Positions 1 through 7,740 of a stretch of 14,392 bases of DNA are shown here, piece by piece (positions within the stretch are counted from its first letter, which is position 1; every line of letters begins with the position of its first letter). Source of the DNA: an uncultured Prevotellaceae bacterium (GTDB taxonomy: Bacteria > Bacteroidota > Bacteroidia > Bacteroidales > Bacteroidaceae). Made by a program: the position numbers and the translations under genes. The DNA lies in assembly GCA_945827465.1 (NCBI GenBank), contig CALZOH010000065.1:1-14392 (forward strand). The letters are read 5' to 3'. Under the pieces are notes generated by a model. That model worked only from the letters and a program-made list of their open reading frames with translations. It ran no database searches and was not told where the DNA came from.

Positions 1-132
1 CCGTTTTTTTGAAGAAGGGTTCCAGTCAGAAGATTGGGACCCTTTCGCTTATTTGTACGCTCGCTATGAGTATTGTGCAACGTCTACTCAAAAAAGTTGT
101 TATCATCATAGCTCTGATGACCGATTTGAGAT

Positions 133-140
133 TATCTTTG
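133..140 (+). promoter_or_regulatory. Candidate -7 promoter element for dnaB
   Basis: TATCTTTG matches the Bacteroidota -7 consensus TAnnTTTG and lies 19 bases before the dnaB start codon, so transcription would begin only about a dozen bases upstream of the ATG. I see no TTTG at the expected -33 distance, so this is a partial promoter match. Confidence 0.4.
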
Positions 141-159
141 TACTTGAAATTTGAGAACA

Positions 160-1701
160 ATGGCCGATAGTAAAAAAAATAGTCGTTTCCAGCGACGTGC
201 AGTTTCAGAAGAAGAAAATTTTACCCATTTGCAACCGCAGGCTCCTGAACTTGAACGCGCCGTTTTAGGTGCGTTGATGATAGATGGTGACGCTTATTCC
301 ATGATTAGCGAGACACTCAAAGTAGAGAGTTTTTATGAGCGTCGCAACCAATTGGTATTTGAAGCAGTTCAAGCATTAGTAATGCATGAAAAGCCTGTCG
401 ATATGTTGACAGTAACAAACAAGTTGAAAGAATTGGGCACTCTGGAAGATGTTGGTGGACCTTATTATGTGGCTAAACTATGTGAAGATGTCAACAGTTC
501 AGCTCATTTGGAATACCATGCTTTAATTATTGCTCAAAAGTATTTGGCCCGTCAGTTGATTTCTTACACCAGTCGCATTCAAACGGATGCTTTTGATGAG
601 ATGAAGGACGTTACTGAGTTAATGCAGGAAGCAGAAGCCGGTTTGTTCGCCATTTCACAGAGTAATTTGAGGAAAGATTATACGCAGATAGATCCTGTTA
701 TTAGAGATGCTTATAAGATGCTTCATGATGCATCAAAACGTAAGGATGGTTTAAGTGGTATAGCATCTTTATTTAAGGATTTGGATAAGATAACGAGTGG
801 TTGGCAAAACTCTGATTTGATCATTATTGCGGCTCGTCCGGCCATGGGAAAAACTGCCTTCGCGCTTAGCATGGCAAAAAACATTGCTGTTGATCAAGGT
901 ATTCCACTTGCATTCTTTTCGCTTGAAATGTCGAACGTTCAGCTGGTGAATCGTTTGATTACGAATGTTTGTCAAATTGAGAGTGAAAAAATACGTTCAG
1001 GACAGTTGCAGTCGTATGAGTGGGAGCAGTTGGACTATAAAATTAAAGATTTATATGGTGCTCCTCTATTTGTGGATGATACGGCTTCGCTTTCAATTTT
1101 TGAACTTCGTACGAAAGCCCGTCGTTTGGTTCGCGAACATGGAATAAAGATGATTATGATCGACTATTTACAGTTGATGAATGCTTCAGGAATGAAATTT
1201 GGTAGTCGTCAAGAAGAGGTGAGTACGATCAGTCGTTCACTAAAGGGGCTTGCCAAGGAGTTAAATATTCCGATCATTGCCCTCAGTCAGCTTAATCGTG
1301 GCGTGGAACAGCGTGAGGGTAATGAGGCAAAACGTCCTCAGTTAAGTGATTTGCGCGAATCGGGTGCCATAGAACAGGATGCCGATATGGTGCTGTTTAT
1401 TCATCGTCCGGAGTATTACCATATTTATAAAGACGATCAAGGGAATGACTTGCGAGGAATGGCCCAAATCATTATTGCCAAGCATCGTAATGGTGGTGTA
1501 GGTGATGTGTTGCTGACGTTTAAGGGTAAGTTTGCCCGTTTCCAAAATCCGGACGACAATATAATAGAAGGTGGTGCCATGCAAGAACAAATATCAAGTG
1601 TAGATACAGGTGATTCATTTAGTCTACATGATCCGGTGCAGATGGGAGTAGTTCCACCCGATTTAGATCCATTGGGACCTGGGAGAGAACCTGAATTCTA
1701 A
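160..1701 (+). CDS. dnaB: Replicative DNA helicase DnaB
   Basis: Hexameric 5'-3' helicase that unwinds DNA at the replication fork and recruits primase, in the cytoplasm. The 513-residue product has the N-terminal DnaB domain (about residues 25-130), a linker, and a RecA-like motor domain from about residue 185. Visible motifs are Walker A RPAMGKTA (226-233), Walker B MIMIDYLQL (331-339), LSQLNRGVEQR, the RPQLSDLRESGAIEQDAD block and KHRNGG near the end of the motor, which includes the likely arginine finger region. The last 45 or so residues are an acidic, proline-rich tail. I chose ATG at 160; an in-frame TTG at 151 is possible but would lie almost at the predicted transcription start. No intein or frameshift is seen. 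The gene stands alone, 108 bases before pheT, which has its own promoter. Confidence 0.97.
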   Translation: MADSKKNSRFQRRAVSEEENFTHLQPQAPELERAVLGALMIDGDAYSMISETLKVESFYERRNQLVFEAVQALVMHEKPVDMLTVTNKLKELGTLEDVGGPYYVAKLCEDVNSSAHLEYHALIIAQKYLARQLISYTSRIQTDAFDEMKDVTELMQEAEAGLFAISQSNLRKDYTQIDPVIRDAYKMLHDASKRKDGLSGIASLFKDLDKITSGWQNSDLIIIAARPAMGKTAFALSMAKNIAVDQGIPLAFFSLEMSNVQLVNRLITNVCQIESEKIRSGQLQSYEWEQLDYKIKDLYGAPLFVDDTASLSIFELRTKARRLVREHGIKMIMIDYLQLMNASGMKFGSRQEEVSTISRSLKGLAKELNIPIIALSQLNRGVEQREGNEAKRPQLSDLRESGAIEQDADMVLFIHRPEYYHIYKDDQGNDLRGMAQIIIAKHRNGGVGDVLLTFKGKFARFQNPDDNIIEGGAMQEQISSVDTGDSFSLHDPVQMGVVPPDLDPLGPGREPEF

Positions 1702-1744
1702 ATCGGTTTCTGACGAGTAAGGATGTACTTTAGCTCCATGTCGT

Positions 1745-1775
1745 TTTGCTGATTAAGATTTTTGCAGTAATTTTG
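1745..1775 (+). promoter_or_regulatory. Bacteroidota-type promoter of pheT
   Basis: TTTG at 1745-1748, a spacer of exactly 19 bases, then TAATTTTG at 1768-1775. This is a full match to the -33/-7 consensus of the primary sigma factor in Bacteroides. It predicts a leader of roughly 30 bases before the pheT ATG at 1810, and suggests that pheT, probably with yebC, is transcribed independently of dnaB. Confidence 0.75.
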
Positions 1776-1809
1776 CGCCGCAGTTTTCAGAAAATAAAAT
1801 ACATAGATA

Positions 1810-4272
1810 ATGAATATATCTTATAAATGGTTGAAAGACTATGTGGATTTCAATCTGACGCCTCAAGAGGTATGCGATGCCTTGACTTCTATCGGACTTG
1901 AAGTTGGAGGCCTTGAAGAGCAGCAGACCATTAAGGGAGGTTTGAAGGGCCTCGTAATTGGTGAAGTGTTGACTTGCGAGGCGCATCCTAATTCCGATCA
2001 TCTTCATGTGTGCACGGTCGACCTTGGTGAGGGCGAACCTCAGCAGATTGTTTGCGGTGCACCCAATGTGGCAGCCGGACAGAAGGTCGTAGTGGCTACG
2101 ATCGGTTGTAAACTTTATGATGGCGATGAGGAATTTGTTATTAAAAAATCAAAGTTACGAGGTGTTGCCAGCAATGGCATGATTTGTGCTGAGGACGAAA
2201 TAGGTATTGGAACCGATCACCAAGGTATTATTGTTTTACCTCAAGATGCCGTAGTCGGTACTCCTGCTGCTGAATACTATCATGTGGAGAGTGATTATGT
2301 GATTGAAGTTGATATTACTCCCAATCGCTCTGATGCTTGTTCACATTATGGTGTTGCTCGCGATCTTTATGCTTGGCTTCTGAGTAACGGGAAGCCGGCA
2401 ACATTGCATCGTCCCGATTGTGATGCTTTTAAGATAGACAATCATGACCTTGATATTTCGGTAGAGGTGGAAGATGAGGAGAAATGTCCTCGTTATTGTG
2501 CCGTTACTCTAAAGGGATGTGAAGTGAAGGAAAGTCCTGAATGGTTGCAAAATCGTTTGAGAACTATTGGATTACGTCCCATCAATAACATTGTAGATAT
2601 TACTAACTATATTATGTTTGCCTATGGTCAGCCGTTGCATTGTTTTGATGCCGATATGATTGAAGGCGGTAAGGTGATTGTTAAGTCAATGCCGGATGGT
2701 ACACCTTTTGTTACTCTTGATGGTGTGGAGCACAAGTTATCGCACGAAGATATTACTATCTGTAATGTAAAAGATGCCATGTGTATTGCCGGCGTGTTTG
2801 GTGGAAAAGGTTCTGGTACATATGAGTCGACTACGAATGTGCTTTTTGAAAGTGCTTATTTTAATCCGACAAGCATACGCAAGAGTGCACGCCGTCATGG
2901 CTTGAGTACTGATGCCAGTTTCCGGTTTGAGCGTGGCATTGATCCTAACGGACAGATTTATGCGCTCAAGCAGGCAGCCATCTTGGCCCAACAATTAGCT
3001 GGTGGTACTATCTCCATGGAGATAAAGGATACTCATCCGCAAGGTTTTCCTGGTTTTGAAGTTAAACTTGATTATCAGTATGTATATGATCTTATAGGAG
3101 AGAGACTTCAGCCTGAAGTGATTCACAATATTGTTGAGAGCCTTGAAATGCAGGTTGTTGAAGAAAACTCGGAGGGCTTGAAGTTGATTGTGCCTCCTTA
3201 TCGTACAGATGTAACACATCCTTGTGATGTTGTGGAAGATATTCTACGTATTTATGGGTACAACAATATTGAGATTCCTGCATCACTAAACTCAACGCTG
3301 ACTATTAAGGGTGAAACTGATAGGAGTAATAAACTGCAAAATTTAATTGCAGAGCAGTTAGTAGGTGCTGGTTTTAACGAAATACTCAATAATTCATTAA
3401 CCCGCAAGGAATATTATTCTGGTTTGGAAACCTTTGCTCCCGAACATTGTGTGACCTTGATGAATCCGTTGAGTGAAGATCTCAACGTAATGCGTCAGTC
3501 GCTTCTTTTTGGCGGTCTTGAATCTCTGAAGCGTAATATCAATTATCGCAATACCAACCTGCGTTTCTTTGAATTTGGAAACTGCTATTCATTCGATGCT
3601 TCACAGCACCATGATGAGCAGTCGTTGAGTGGTTATAGCGAAATGCAATACATGGGACTATGGATTACCGGAAAGTGTATTGAGAGTTCGTGGGCGCATG
3701 CCGATGAAGATGCAAACTTCTATCAATTGAAAGCGTATGTGGAGAATATTTTGAGTCGTTTGGGCTTGTCTATTGCATTCTTGAAGATGGAAGAAGTTCA
3801 GAATGATATCTTCTCGCAGGCGTTGCAACTTGTCGGATCAGGTAAGAAGGTTTTGGCTACTTTCGGCGTAGTAAATCCTAAGTTAACTGCTCGTTTTGAG
3901 ATTACGGCTCCAGTTTATTTTGCAGAGTTGAATTGGACCTATCTGATGCAAGCTACGCGTAAGAATCGTGTATTATTCCATGAAATCAGCAATTTCCCGG
4001 CTGTAAGTCGTGACTTGGCATTGCTTGTAGATACCGATGTTACTTTCTTGCAGATAGAAACAGTTGCTTATTCAACCGAGAAAAAACTACTTAAAAAGGT
4101 TGAACTCTTCGATGTTTATGAAGGGAAGAATCTGCCGGCGGGCAAGAAAAGTTATGCCGTCAATTTTGTGTTGCAGGATGAAACGCGTACGCTTAATGAC
4201 AAACAAATCGATAAGGTGATGCAGAGCCTCATTCGCAACCTTCAAAATCAGTTGGGAGCAACCTTGAGATAA
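1810..4272 (+). CDS. pheT: Phenylalanine--tRNA ligase beta subunit
   Basis: Beta chain of the alpha2-beta2 phenylalanyl-tRNA synthetase. It binds tRNA-Phe and hydrolyses mischarged Tyr-tRNA-Phe, while the alpha chain (PheS, not in this window) carries the aminoacylation site. At 820 residues it has the full bacterial length and domain order: an OB-fold tRNA-binding domain (about 40-150, with HPNSDHLHVC), DITPNRSD at 168-175, the B3/B4 editing domain (about 225-400, with NNIVDITNY and SFRFERGID), a B5 domain (about 410-485), the catalytic-like core, and a C-terminal FDX-ACB anticodon-binding domain starting near residue 723 (FHEISNFPAVSRDLAL). The start ATG follows a well-matched promoter. The yebC gene begins 55 bases after the stop with no terminator or promoter seen between them, so the two are probably co-transcribed. 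Confidence 0.97.
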   Translation: MNISYKWLKDYVDFNLTPQEVCDALTSIGLEVGGLEEQQTIKGGLKGLVIGEVLTCEAHPNSDHLHVCTVDLGEGEPQQIVCGAPNVAAGQKVVVATIGCKLYDGDEEFVIKKSKLRGVASNGMICAEDEIGIGTDHQGIIVLPQDAVVGTPAAEYYHVESDYVIEVDITPNRSDACSHYGVARDLYAWLLSNGKPATLHRPDCDAFKIDNHDLDISVEVEDEEKCPRYCAVTLKGCEVKESPEWLQNRLRTIGLRPINNIVDITNYIMFAYGQPLHCFDADMIEGGKVIVKSMPDGTPFVTLDGVEHKLSHEDITICNVKDAMCIAGVFGGKGSGTYESTTNVLFESAYFNPTSIRKSARRHGLSTDASFRFERGIDPNGQIYALKQAAILAQQLAGGTISMEIKDTHPQGFPGFEVKLDYQYVYDLIGERLQPEVIHNIVESLEMQVVEENSEGLKLIVPPYRTDVTHPCDVVEDILRIYGYNNIEIPASLNSTLTIKGETDRSNKLQNLIAEQLVGAGFNEILNNSLTRKEYYSGLETFAPEHCVTLMNPLSEDLNVMRQSLLFGGLESLKRNINYRNTNLRFFEFGNCYSFDASQHHDEQSLSGYSEMQYMGLWITGKCIESSWAHADEDANFYQLKAYVENILSRLGLSIAFLKMEEVQNDIFSQALQLVGSGKKVLATFGVVNPKLTARFEITAPVYFAELNWTYLMQATRKNRVLFHEISNFPAVSRDLALLVDTDVTFLQIETVAYSTEKKLLKKVELFDVYEGKNLPAGKKSYAVNFVLQDETRTLNDKQIDKVMQSLIRNLQNQLGATLR

Positions 4273-4327
4273 ATCAATCGAAATAATTAATATCAACTAA
4301 ATAGAATTATAAACAGAACATCAACCC

Positions 4328-5056
4328 ATGGGAAGAGCATTTGAATATCGTAAAGCTGCTAAGCTGAAACGTTGGGGACATATGGCCAAAACTTTTACAC
4401 GTTTGGGTAAGCAAATCGCCATTGCTGTAAAGGCCGGCGGTCCGGAACCTGAAAATAACCCTTCACTCCGTTCAGTAATTGCTACCTGCAAGCGTGAGAA
4501 CATGCCTAAAGACAATATTGAGAGAGCTATCAAGAACGCAATGGGCAAGGACCAAAGCGATTATAAAGAAGTAACCTATGAAGGATACGGCCCTCACGGA
4601 ATAGCTATCTTTGTAGATACTCTTACGGATAATACTACTCGTACAGTTGGTGATGTGCGTTCCGTCTTCAATAAGTTTAGCGGAACTTTGGGTACCACTG
4701 GTTCACTTTCGTATCTATTTGACCATAAGTGTGTGTTCACTTTTAAGAAAAAGGATGGCCTCGATATGGATGAACTCATCTTGGAACTGATTGACTTAAA
4801 TGTAGAAGATGAGTTTGATGAGGATGAGGAGGAGAATACCATTACCATCTATGGCGATCCAAAGAGTTATGCACAGATTCAGCATTTTCTCGAGGAACAA
4901 GGATTTGAAGATATTGGCGGTGAATTTACCTACATCCCCAATGATCTCAAGGATATAGATGCAGATGCTCGTGCAACCATTGAAAAGATGGTTGAGAAGT
5001 TGGAGGACTTTGACGATGTGCAGAATGTATATACCAATATGAAACCCATAGAATAA
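4328..5056 (+). CDS. yebC: YebC/PmpR family translation factor
   Basis: Member of the YebC/PmpR/TACO1 family, long annotated as a transcriptional regulator and more recently linked to relief of ribosome stalling at difficult peptide sequences. The 242-residue product has normal family length and the three-domain layout: a basic N-terminal helical domain (MGRAFEYRKAAKLKRW, then KENMPKDNIERAIKNA-like residues), the central YEGYGPHGIAIFVDTLTDN block with NTTRTV, and an acidic C-terminal half ending in DVQNVYTNM. The opening MGRAFEYRKA replaces the MAGHSKW start of most bacterial homologues, as is usual in Bacteroidota. An acidic run (DEFDEDEEEN) lies near residues 158-168. It is likely expressed from the pheT promoter and ends just before a strong terminator. 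Which of the proposed functions applies cannot be told from sequence. Confidence 0.93.
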   Translation: MGRAFEYRKAAKLKRWGHMAKTFTRLGKQIAIAVKAGGPEPENNPSLRSVIATCKRENMPKDNIERAIKNAMGKDQSDYKEVTYEGYGPHGIAIFVDTLTDNTTRTVGDVRSVFNKFSGTLGTTGSLSYLFDHKCVFTFKKKDGLDMDELILELIDLNVEDEFDEDEEENTITIYGDPKSYAQIQHFLEEQGFEDIGGEFTYIPNDLKDIDADARATIEKMVEKLEDFDDVQNVYTNMKPIE

Positions 5057-5078
5057 TAAGTTTTAGGTTATCATAACT

Positions 5079-5110
5079 ATAAGGCCCGGGTTATTTTACT
5101 CGGGCCTTAT
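5079..5110. terminator. Bidirectional intrinsic terminator
   Basis: A 13-bp stem with one G-U pair (5079-5091 against 5098-5110, core AAGGCCCGGGT/ACTCGGGCCTT) closes a 6-base TATTTT loop. AT-rich sequence flanks both sides, including TTTT at 5118-5121 downstream. It sits 22 bases after the yebC stop and 26 bases beyond the stop of the converging lipoprotein gene, so it can serve both strands. Confidence 0.85.
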
Positions 5111-5136
5111 TATAATGTTTTAAGTTGTATCGACTT

Positions 5137-5532
5137 TTATTGATAGTCTTTTGGAGTATAATGCAAGTCCAGCAATACATTATGTGTTGACTTCGAGAAA
5201 TAAACATATCGAAAACCAACACCATTTTCTTTGTATTTCTTCAGTTCAATAGAGTTGATAATTTGGTTGCGTAAAGCATCGTTGAATTTATCTTTTCCTG
5301 CTGCAATGGTGGAAGGGTTGTCATACTCATCGCTCATGGTGTAGTAGTAAATCATTGACCTCATGGTTGTATCGTAATGAATGCTGTCGCAAGTGATACC
5401 TGGTGTTATTTCTCGAGGGCATTTAGTTTGAGTTTCCTTGAGGGCTTCCAATTGGCATTTCTCATCAAAGCTGCGCTGGCAGCTTGATAATAGCGTAAGG
5501 CTTATTGAAAAGAAAAAGAGTAGTTTCTTCAT
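5137..5532 (-). CDS. Small hypothetical lipoprotein
   Basis: Function not recognised. The 131-residue product starts MKKLLFFFSISLTLLSSC, a clear type II signal peptide with the lipobox ending at Cys18, so it should be a lipid-anchored envelope protein. Further cysteines at 26, 38 and 48 could form a disulfide in the periplasm. The middle (DSIHYDTTMRSMIYYYTM) and the end (VLLDLHYTPKDYQ) read as alternating beta-strand segments, and the rest is polar. It resembles a small set of uncharacterised Bacteroides lipoproteins with a KCP motif followed by a DSM/DSI strand, but I am recalling this rather than aligning it. I chose the ATG at 5530-5532 because it begins the signal peptide; an upstream in-frame ATG would put 14 residues before it. 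It is divergent from the next gene and converges on yebC at the shared terminator. Confidence 0.85.
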   Translation of the reverse strand: MKKLLFFFSISLTLLSSCQRSFDEKCQLEALKETQTKCPREITPGITCDSIHYDTTMRSMIYYYTMSDEYDNPSTIAAGKDKFNDALRNQIINSIELKKYKENGVGFRYVYFSKSTHNVLLDLHYTPKDYQ

Positions 5533-5547
5533 AAGAAATAAATGTCT

Positions 5548-5569
5548 TAACTTTGTTGTCGCGAAGTTA
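5548..5569. promoter_or_regulatory. Divergent promoter region with inverted repeat
   Basis: TAACTTTG at 5548-5555 is a perfect -7 element for the + strand gene at 5607, although no TTTG is seen at -33. CGAAGTTA at 5562-5569 reads TAACTTCG on the - strand, one mismatch from consensus, upstream of the lipoprotein gene. The two elements form an imperfect 8-bp inverted repeat around a 6-base centre. Another possible - strand promoter is ATTG at 5602-5599 with a 19-base spacer to ACATTTTG at 5579-5572, which has two mismatches. Confidence 0.5.
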
Positions 5570-5606
5570 GTCAAAATGTCGTTTCCAACCTATATTCACA
5601 ATAAAA

Positions 5607-6068
5607 ATGTACGAAGATCGGATTGAAAAAGCCTATGCTCTATTTATGAAAGGTTATAATTGTGCTCAATCGGTAACGGCCGCTTTTGCTGACCTATATG
5701 GTCTTACAGAAGAACAGGCACTACTTGCATCGGCATCTTTTGGCGGAGGCATGGGGCGTATGCGTCTAACGTGTGGAACTGTGACAGGTATGTTTCTGTT
5801 AGCAGGACTTGAGTCAGGTACTACTAACCCTGACGACAGGGAGTTAAAAGCAAGAAACTATGCCATGGTACGTGAATTGGCAGAGCGTTTCAAGGCGGAA
5901 AACGGGTCTATCGTTTGTAGCGAACTCCTTCAGATGGGTAATAAGACAGAGTCGGCAATGCCTTCAGAGCGTACGGCTGCCTATTACAAGAAGAGGCCTT
6001 GTCCCGAACTTGTTAGATGTGCTGCTCGCATCTATGCTCAGATGCTTGAGGAGAAGAAGAGTGTTTAG
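5607..6068 (+). CDS. C_GCAxxG_C_C family cysteine protein
   Basis: Belongs to the C_GCAxxG_C_C family, named for its spaced invariant cysteines and glycines and thought to be redox-active or metal-binding, but without an established reaction. The 153-residue product shows the whole signature: GYNCAQSV with Cys19, the glycine-rich FGGGMG (45-50), CGTVTGM with Cys56, GSIVCSELL with Cys104 and RPCPELV with Cys132; an extra Cys138 follows. There is no signal peptide, so it should be cytoplasmic or loosely membrane-associated; the 41-68 stretch is rather hydrophobic. The length is typical. The ATG at 5607 follows an A-rich stretch of the kind seen at Bacteroidota start sites. It appears monocistronic, with 390 gene-free bases downstream, and its upstream region is shared with the divergent lipoprotein gene. 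Confidence 0.88.
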   Translation: MYEDRIEKAYALFMKGYNCAQSVTAAFADLYGLTEEQALLASASFGGGMGRMRLTCGTVTGMFLLAGLESGTTNPDDRELKARNYAMVRELAERFKAENGSIVCSELLQMGNKTESAMPSERTAAYYKKRPCPELVRCAARIYAQMLEEKKSV

Positions 6069-6213
6069 AGATTTACGGAGTATTTAAATACGTGTAATAG
6101 GGCTGAACTAATGGGATGCGTTCCCTTAGGCAGTCTTATTGCTTTTGTTACCCTTCGATTGGGAAAATTTGACTATGATAATGGAGAAAATGACTTGTTT
6201 TAATCGCAAATAA

Positions 6214-6241
6214 ATTGTGAATTTTGCAGCCGAATTACAAT
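6214..6241. repeat. Inverted repeat around a -7-like element (possible operator)
   Basis: ATTGTGAATT (6214-6223) and AATTACAAT (6233-6241) are inverted copies apart from one extra G in the left arm. They bracket GAATTTTG at 6219-6226, one mismatch from the TAnnTTTG consensus. GCAGC occurs at 6226-6230 and again at 6246-6250, exactly 20 bases apart. The layout would suit a regulator-binding site, but there is no direct evidence for one. Confidence 0.35.
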
Positions 6242-6358
6242 CATCGCAGCAATTCCGGAATAGGCATAAAATTAATGTAGGAGTGTATGTATAATCAAAC
6301 ATTATCCGTTCATTTCTTAATCAACTTTAATTGTTTAAAAATAAGGGAGAAAATAAAC

Positions 6359-6386
6359 TTGTACGCCTGATTTTGCTGTAACTTTG
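6359..6386 (+). promoter_or_regulatory. Promoter of the RND efflux operon
   Basis: TAACTTTG at 6379-6386 matches the -7 consensus exactly. TTG at 6359-6361 is a possible -33 element, though its 17-base spacer is two short of the usual 19. Transcription would start near 6392, giving a leader of about 65 bases before the adaptor ATG at 6459. Confidence 0.55.
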
Positions 6387-6458
6387 TATTCCGTTTTTGA
6401 ATATACTTAGTTTATCAATAAATACAATAGAAAATAATCTAATAAAAACAATATCAAG

Positions 6459-7664
6459 ATGAAGGGAACAGTAAAGAAACTATTACCCATGATTGTGCTT
6501 GCAGTAAGCGCATCATTGATGTCCTCTTGCGGTAACAAACAAGGAGGACTTCCTCAGTCAAATGAGTATCCGGTAATTACTATTCAGTCGACTAATTCTG
6601 AAATGAGTAGTTCTTATCCGGCCACTATCCGTGGAAAGCAGGATATTGAAATTCGTCCGAAAATCTCCGGCTTCATTACCAAGTTATGTGTTGACGAAGG
6701 TTCCGTTGTTCGCAAAGGACAAGTGTTGTTTACCATAGATAATGTTCAGTATCGTGCGGTACTCAATCAAGCTGAAGCCTCTCTTAATTCAGCCAAATCT
6801 GCCCTTGCAACAGCAGAATTGACTTATAATAATAAGAAAGAACTTTACAATCAGAACATCGTCGGTGATTTTGACCTCCAATCTGCAGCCAACAGTTATG
6901 CAACGGCTAAGGCTACCGTAGCTCAGGCTGAAGCAGCTGTAGTTTCTGCTCGTGACAATTTGTCATATTGTAATGTGACGAGTCCCAGTGATGGTGTTGT
7001 TGGTACCATCCCTTATCGTGTAGGAAGCCTTGTCAGTTCTTCGATGGCAACTCCGCTTACGGTAGTATCTAATATTGATGAGATGTATGTTTATTTCTCT
7101 GTCAACGAAAAACAGATTCTTGAAATGACACGTGCATCTGAAGGAAAGAATGTGATTGAAGCTTTCCCTGAAGTACAACTTGAGTTGGCAGACGGAAGCA
7201 TTTATACTCAGGTTGGACATGTGTCAACAGTGAGCGGTGTGATCGATCAGAATACCGGTTCGGTGAGTGTTCGTGCCGACTTTGCCAATCCCGATCATCT
7301 ATTGAAGTCAGGAGGTCAAGGTAATATCATTATTACCCGTAAGACAGAAGGCGTGATTATTATTCCGCAGGCTGCTACGGCTGAAGTTCAAGATAAGGTC
7401 TTTGTATATGTTTTGGGTAAAGACAACAAGGTTTCATATACAGCCATTGAAGTAGATCCCCAGAATGATGGTCAGAATTATATTGTGACCAAAGGTTTGA
7501 AAGACGGTGACCGAATTGTGACCAAGGGTATCACAAAACTAACTGATGGTGCAGAGATCAAGCCCGTCACTGAAGAACAATATGCAAAAAGTCTGGAAGA
7601 AGCCCAAAAGTTGGGACGCATCCAAGGTAACTATAAAGAAATGAAGAAAGCTTTTGGCAAATAA
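6459..7664 (+). CDS. RND efflux periplasmic adaptor (membrane fusion protein)
   Basis: Adaptor that links the inner-membrane RND pump to the outer-membrane channel, in the AcrA/MexA (HlyD-like) family. The 401-residue product begins with a lipoprotein signal peptide ending in LMSSC, lipidated at Cys24. Domain order is typical: the first half of the lipoyl domain (about 62-95, IEIRPKISGFI and GSVVRKGQVLFTID), an alpha-helical hairpin rich in Ala, Gln and Asn (about 98-165), the second lipoyl half (TSPSDGVVGTIPYRVGSLV), a beta-barrel domain containing YVYFSVNEKQ, and a membrane-proximal domain containing GVIIIPQAA. A basic tail rich in Lys and Glu follows. The start ATG directly precedes the signal peptide. 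It is the first gene of the operon, 76 bases before the pump gene. Homology to a specific named pump cannot be decided here, so I give no symbol. Confidence 0.95.
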   Translation: MKGTVKKLLPMIVLAVSASLMSSCGNKQGGLPQSNEYPVITIQSTNSEMSSSYPATIRGKQDIEIRPKISGFITKLCVDEGSVVRKGQVLFTIDNVQYRAVLNQAEASLNSAKSALATAELTYNNKKELYNQNIVGDFDLQSAANSYATAKATVAQAEAAVVSARDNLSYCNVTSPSDGVVGTIPYRVGSLVSSSMATPLTVVSNIDEMYVYFSVNEKQILEMTRASEGKNVIEAFPEVQLELADGSIYTQVGHVSTVSGVIDQNTGSVSVRADFANPDHLLKSGGQGNIIITRKTEGVIIIPQAATAEVQDKVFVYVLGKDNKVSYTAIEVDPQNDGQNYIVTKGLKDGDRIVTKGITKLTDGAEIKPVTEEQYAKSLEEAQKLGRIQGNYKEMKKAFGK

Positions 7665-7682
7665 TCCATTAAAACAATCTTT

Positions 7683-7717
7683 TTTCCCGGGTTATAATTC
7701 GATGCTAAGCTGGGAAA
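7683..7717 (+). other. Hairpin between adaptor and pump genes
   Basis: TTTCCCGG (7683-7690) pairs with CTGGGAAA (7710-7717) as an 8-bp stem with one G-U pair around a 19-base loop, whose ends (TTA at 7692-7694 and TAA at 7706-7708) can pair further. No T-run follows, so it is not a normal terminator. It may protect the upstream message or tune adaptor-to-pump stoichiometry. Confidence 0.4.
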
Positions 7718-7740
7718 TATGGACATTAAAATAGTAATTT

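Larger units (their letters stand above)
6069..6458 (+). promoter_or_regulatory. 390-base gene-free leader of the efflux operon
   Basis: No credible gene is seen here. The stretch contains a 12-bp palindrome GTATTTAAATAC at 6080-6091, a weak GGGA/TCCC hairpin near 6113-6125, a -7-like element GAATTTTG at 6219-6226 flanked by an inverted repeat, a 10-bp palindrome ATTCCGGAAT at 6252-6261 and a better -7 element at 6379-6386. It is the likely control region of the four-gene efflux/acyltransferase operon. Confidence 0.5.

Noticed and set aside
14..45. Ten-base-pair hairpin (AAGGGTTCC against GGGACCCTT plus a G-U pair)
   Set aside because: No T-run follows on either strand, and at the window edge I cannot tell which gene it would serve.
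2..154. Open frame of 50 codons entering from the left edge and stopping just before dnaB
   Set aside because: It could be the 3' end of an upstream gene, but a 50-codon open run occurs often by chance, the sequence matches nothing I know, and the candidate dnaB -7 element lies within it.
6080..6091. Perfect palindrome GTATTTAAATAC after the C_GCAxxG_C_C gene
   Set aside because: Short and AT-only apart from its ends, with no loop or T-run; too weak for a terminator and likely by chance in AT-rich DNA.
6111..6203. Thirty-codon open frame starting MGCVPLGSLIAF
   Set aside because: No promoter placed for it, no recognisable product and no sign of coding bias; a leader peptide cannot be excluded but is not supported.
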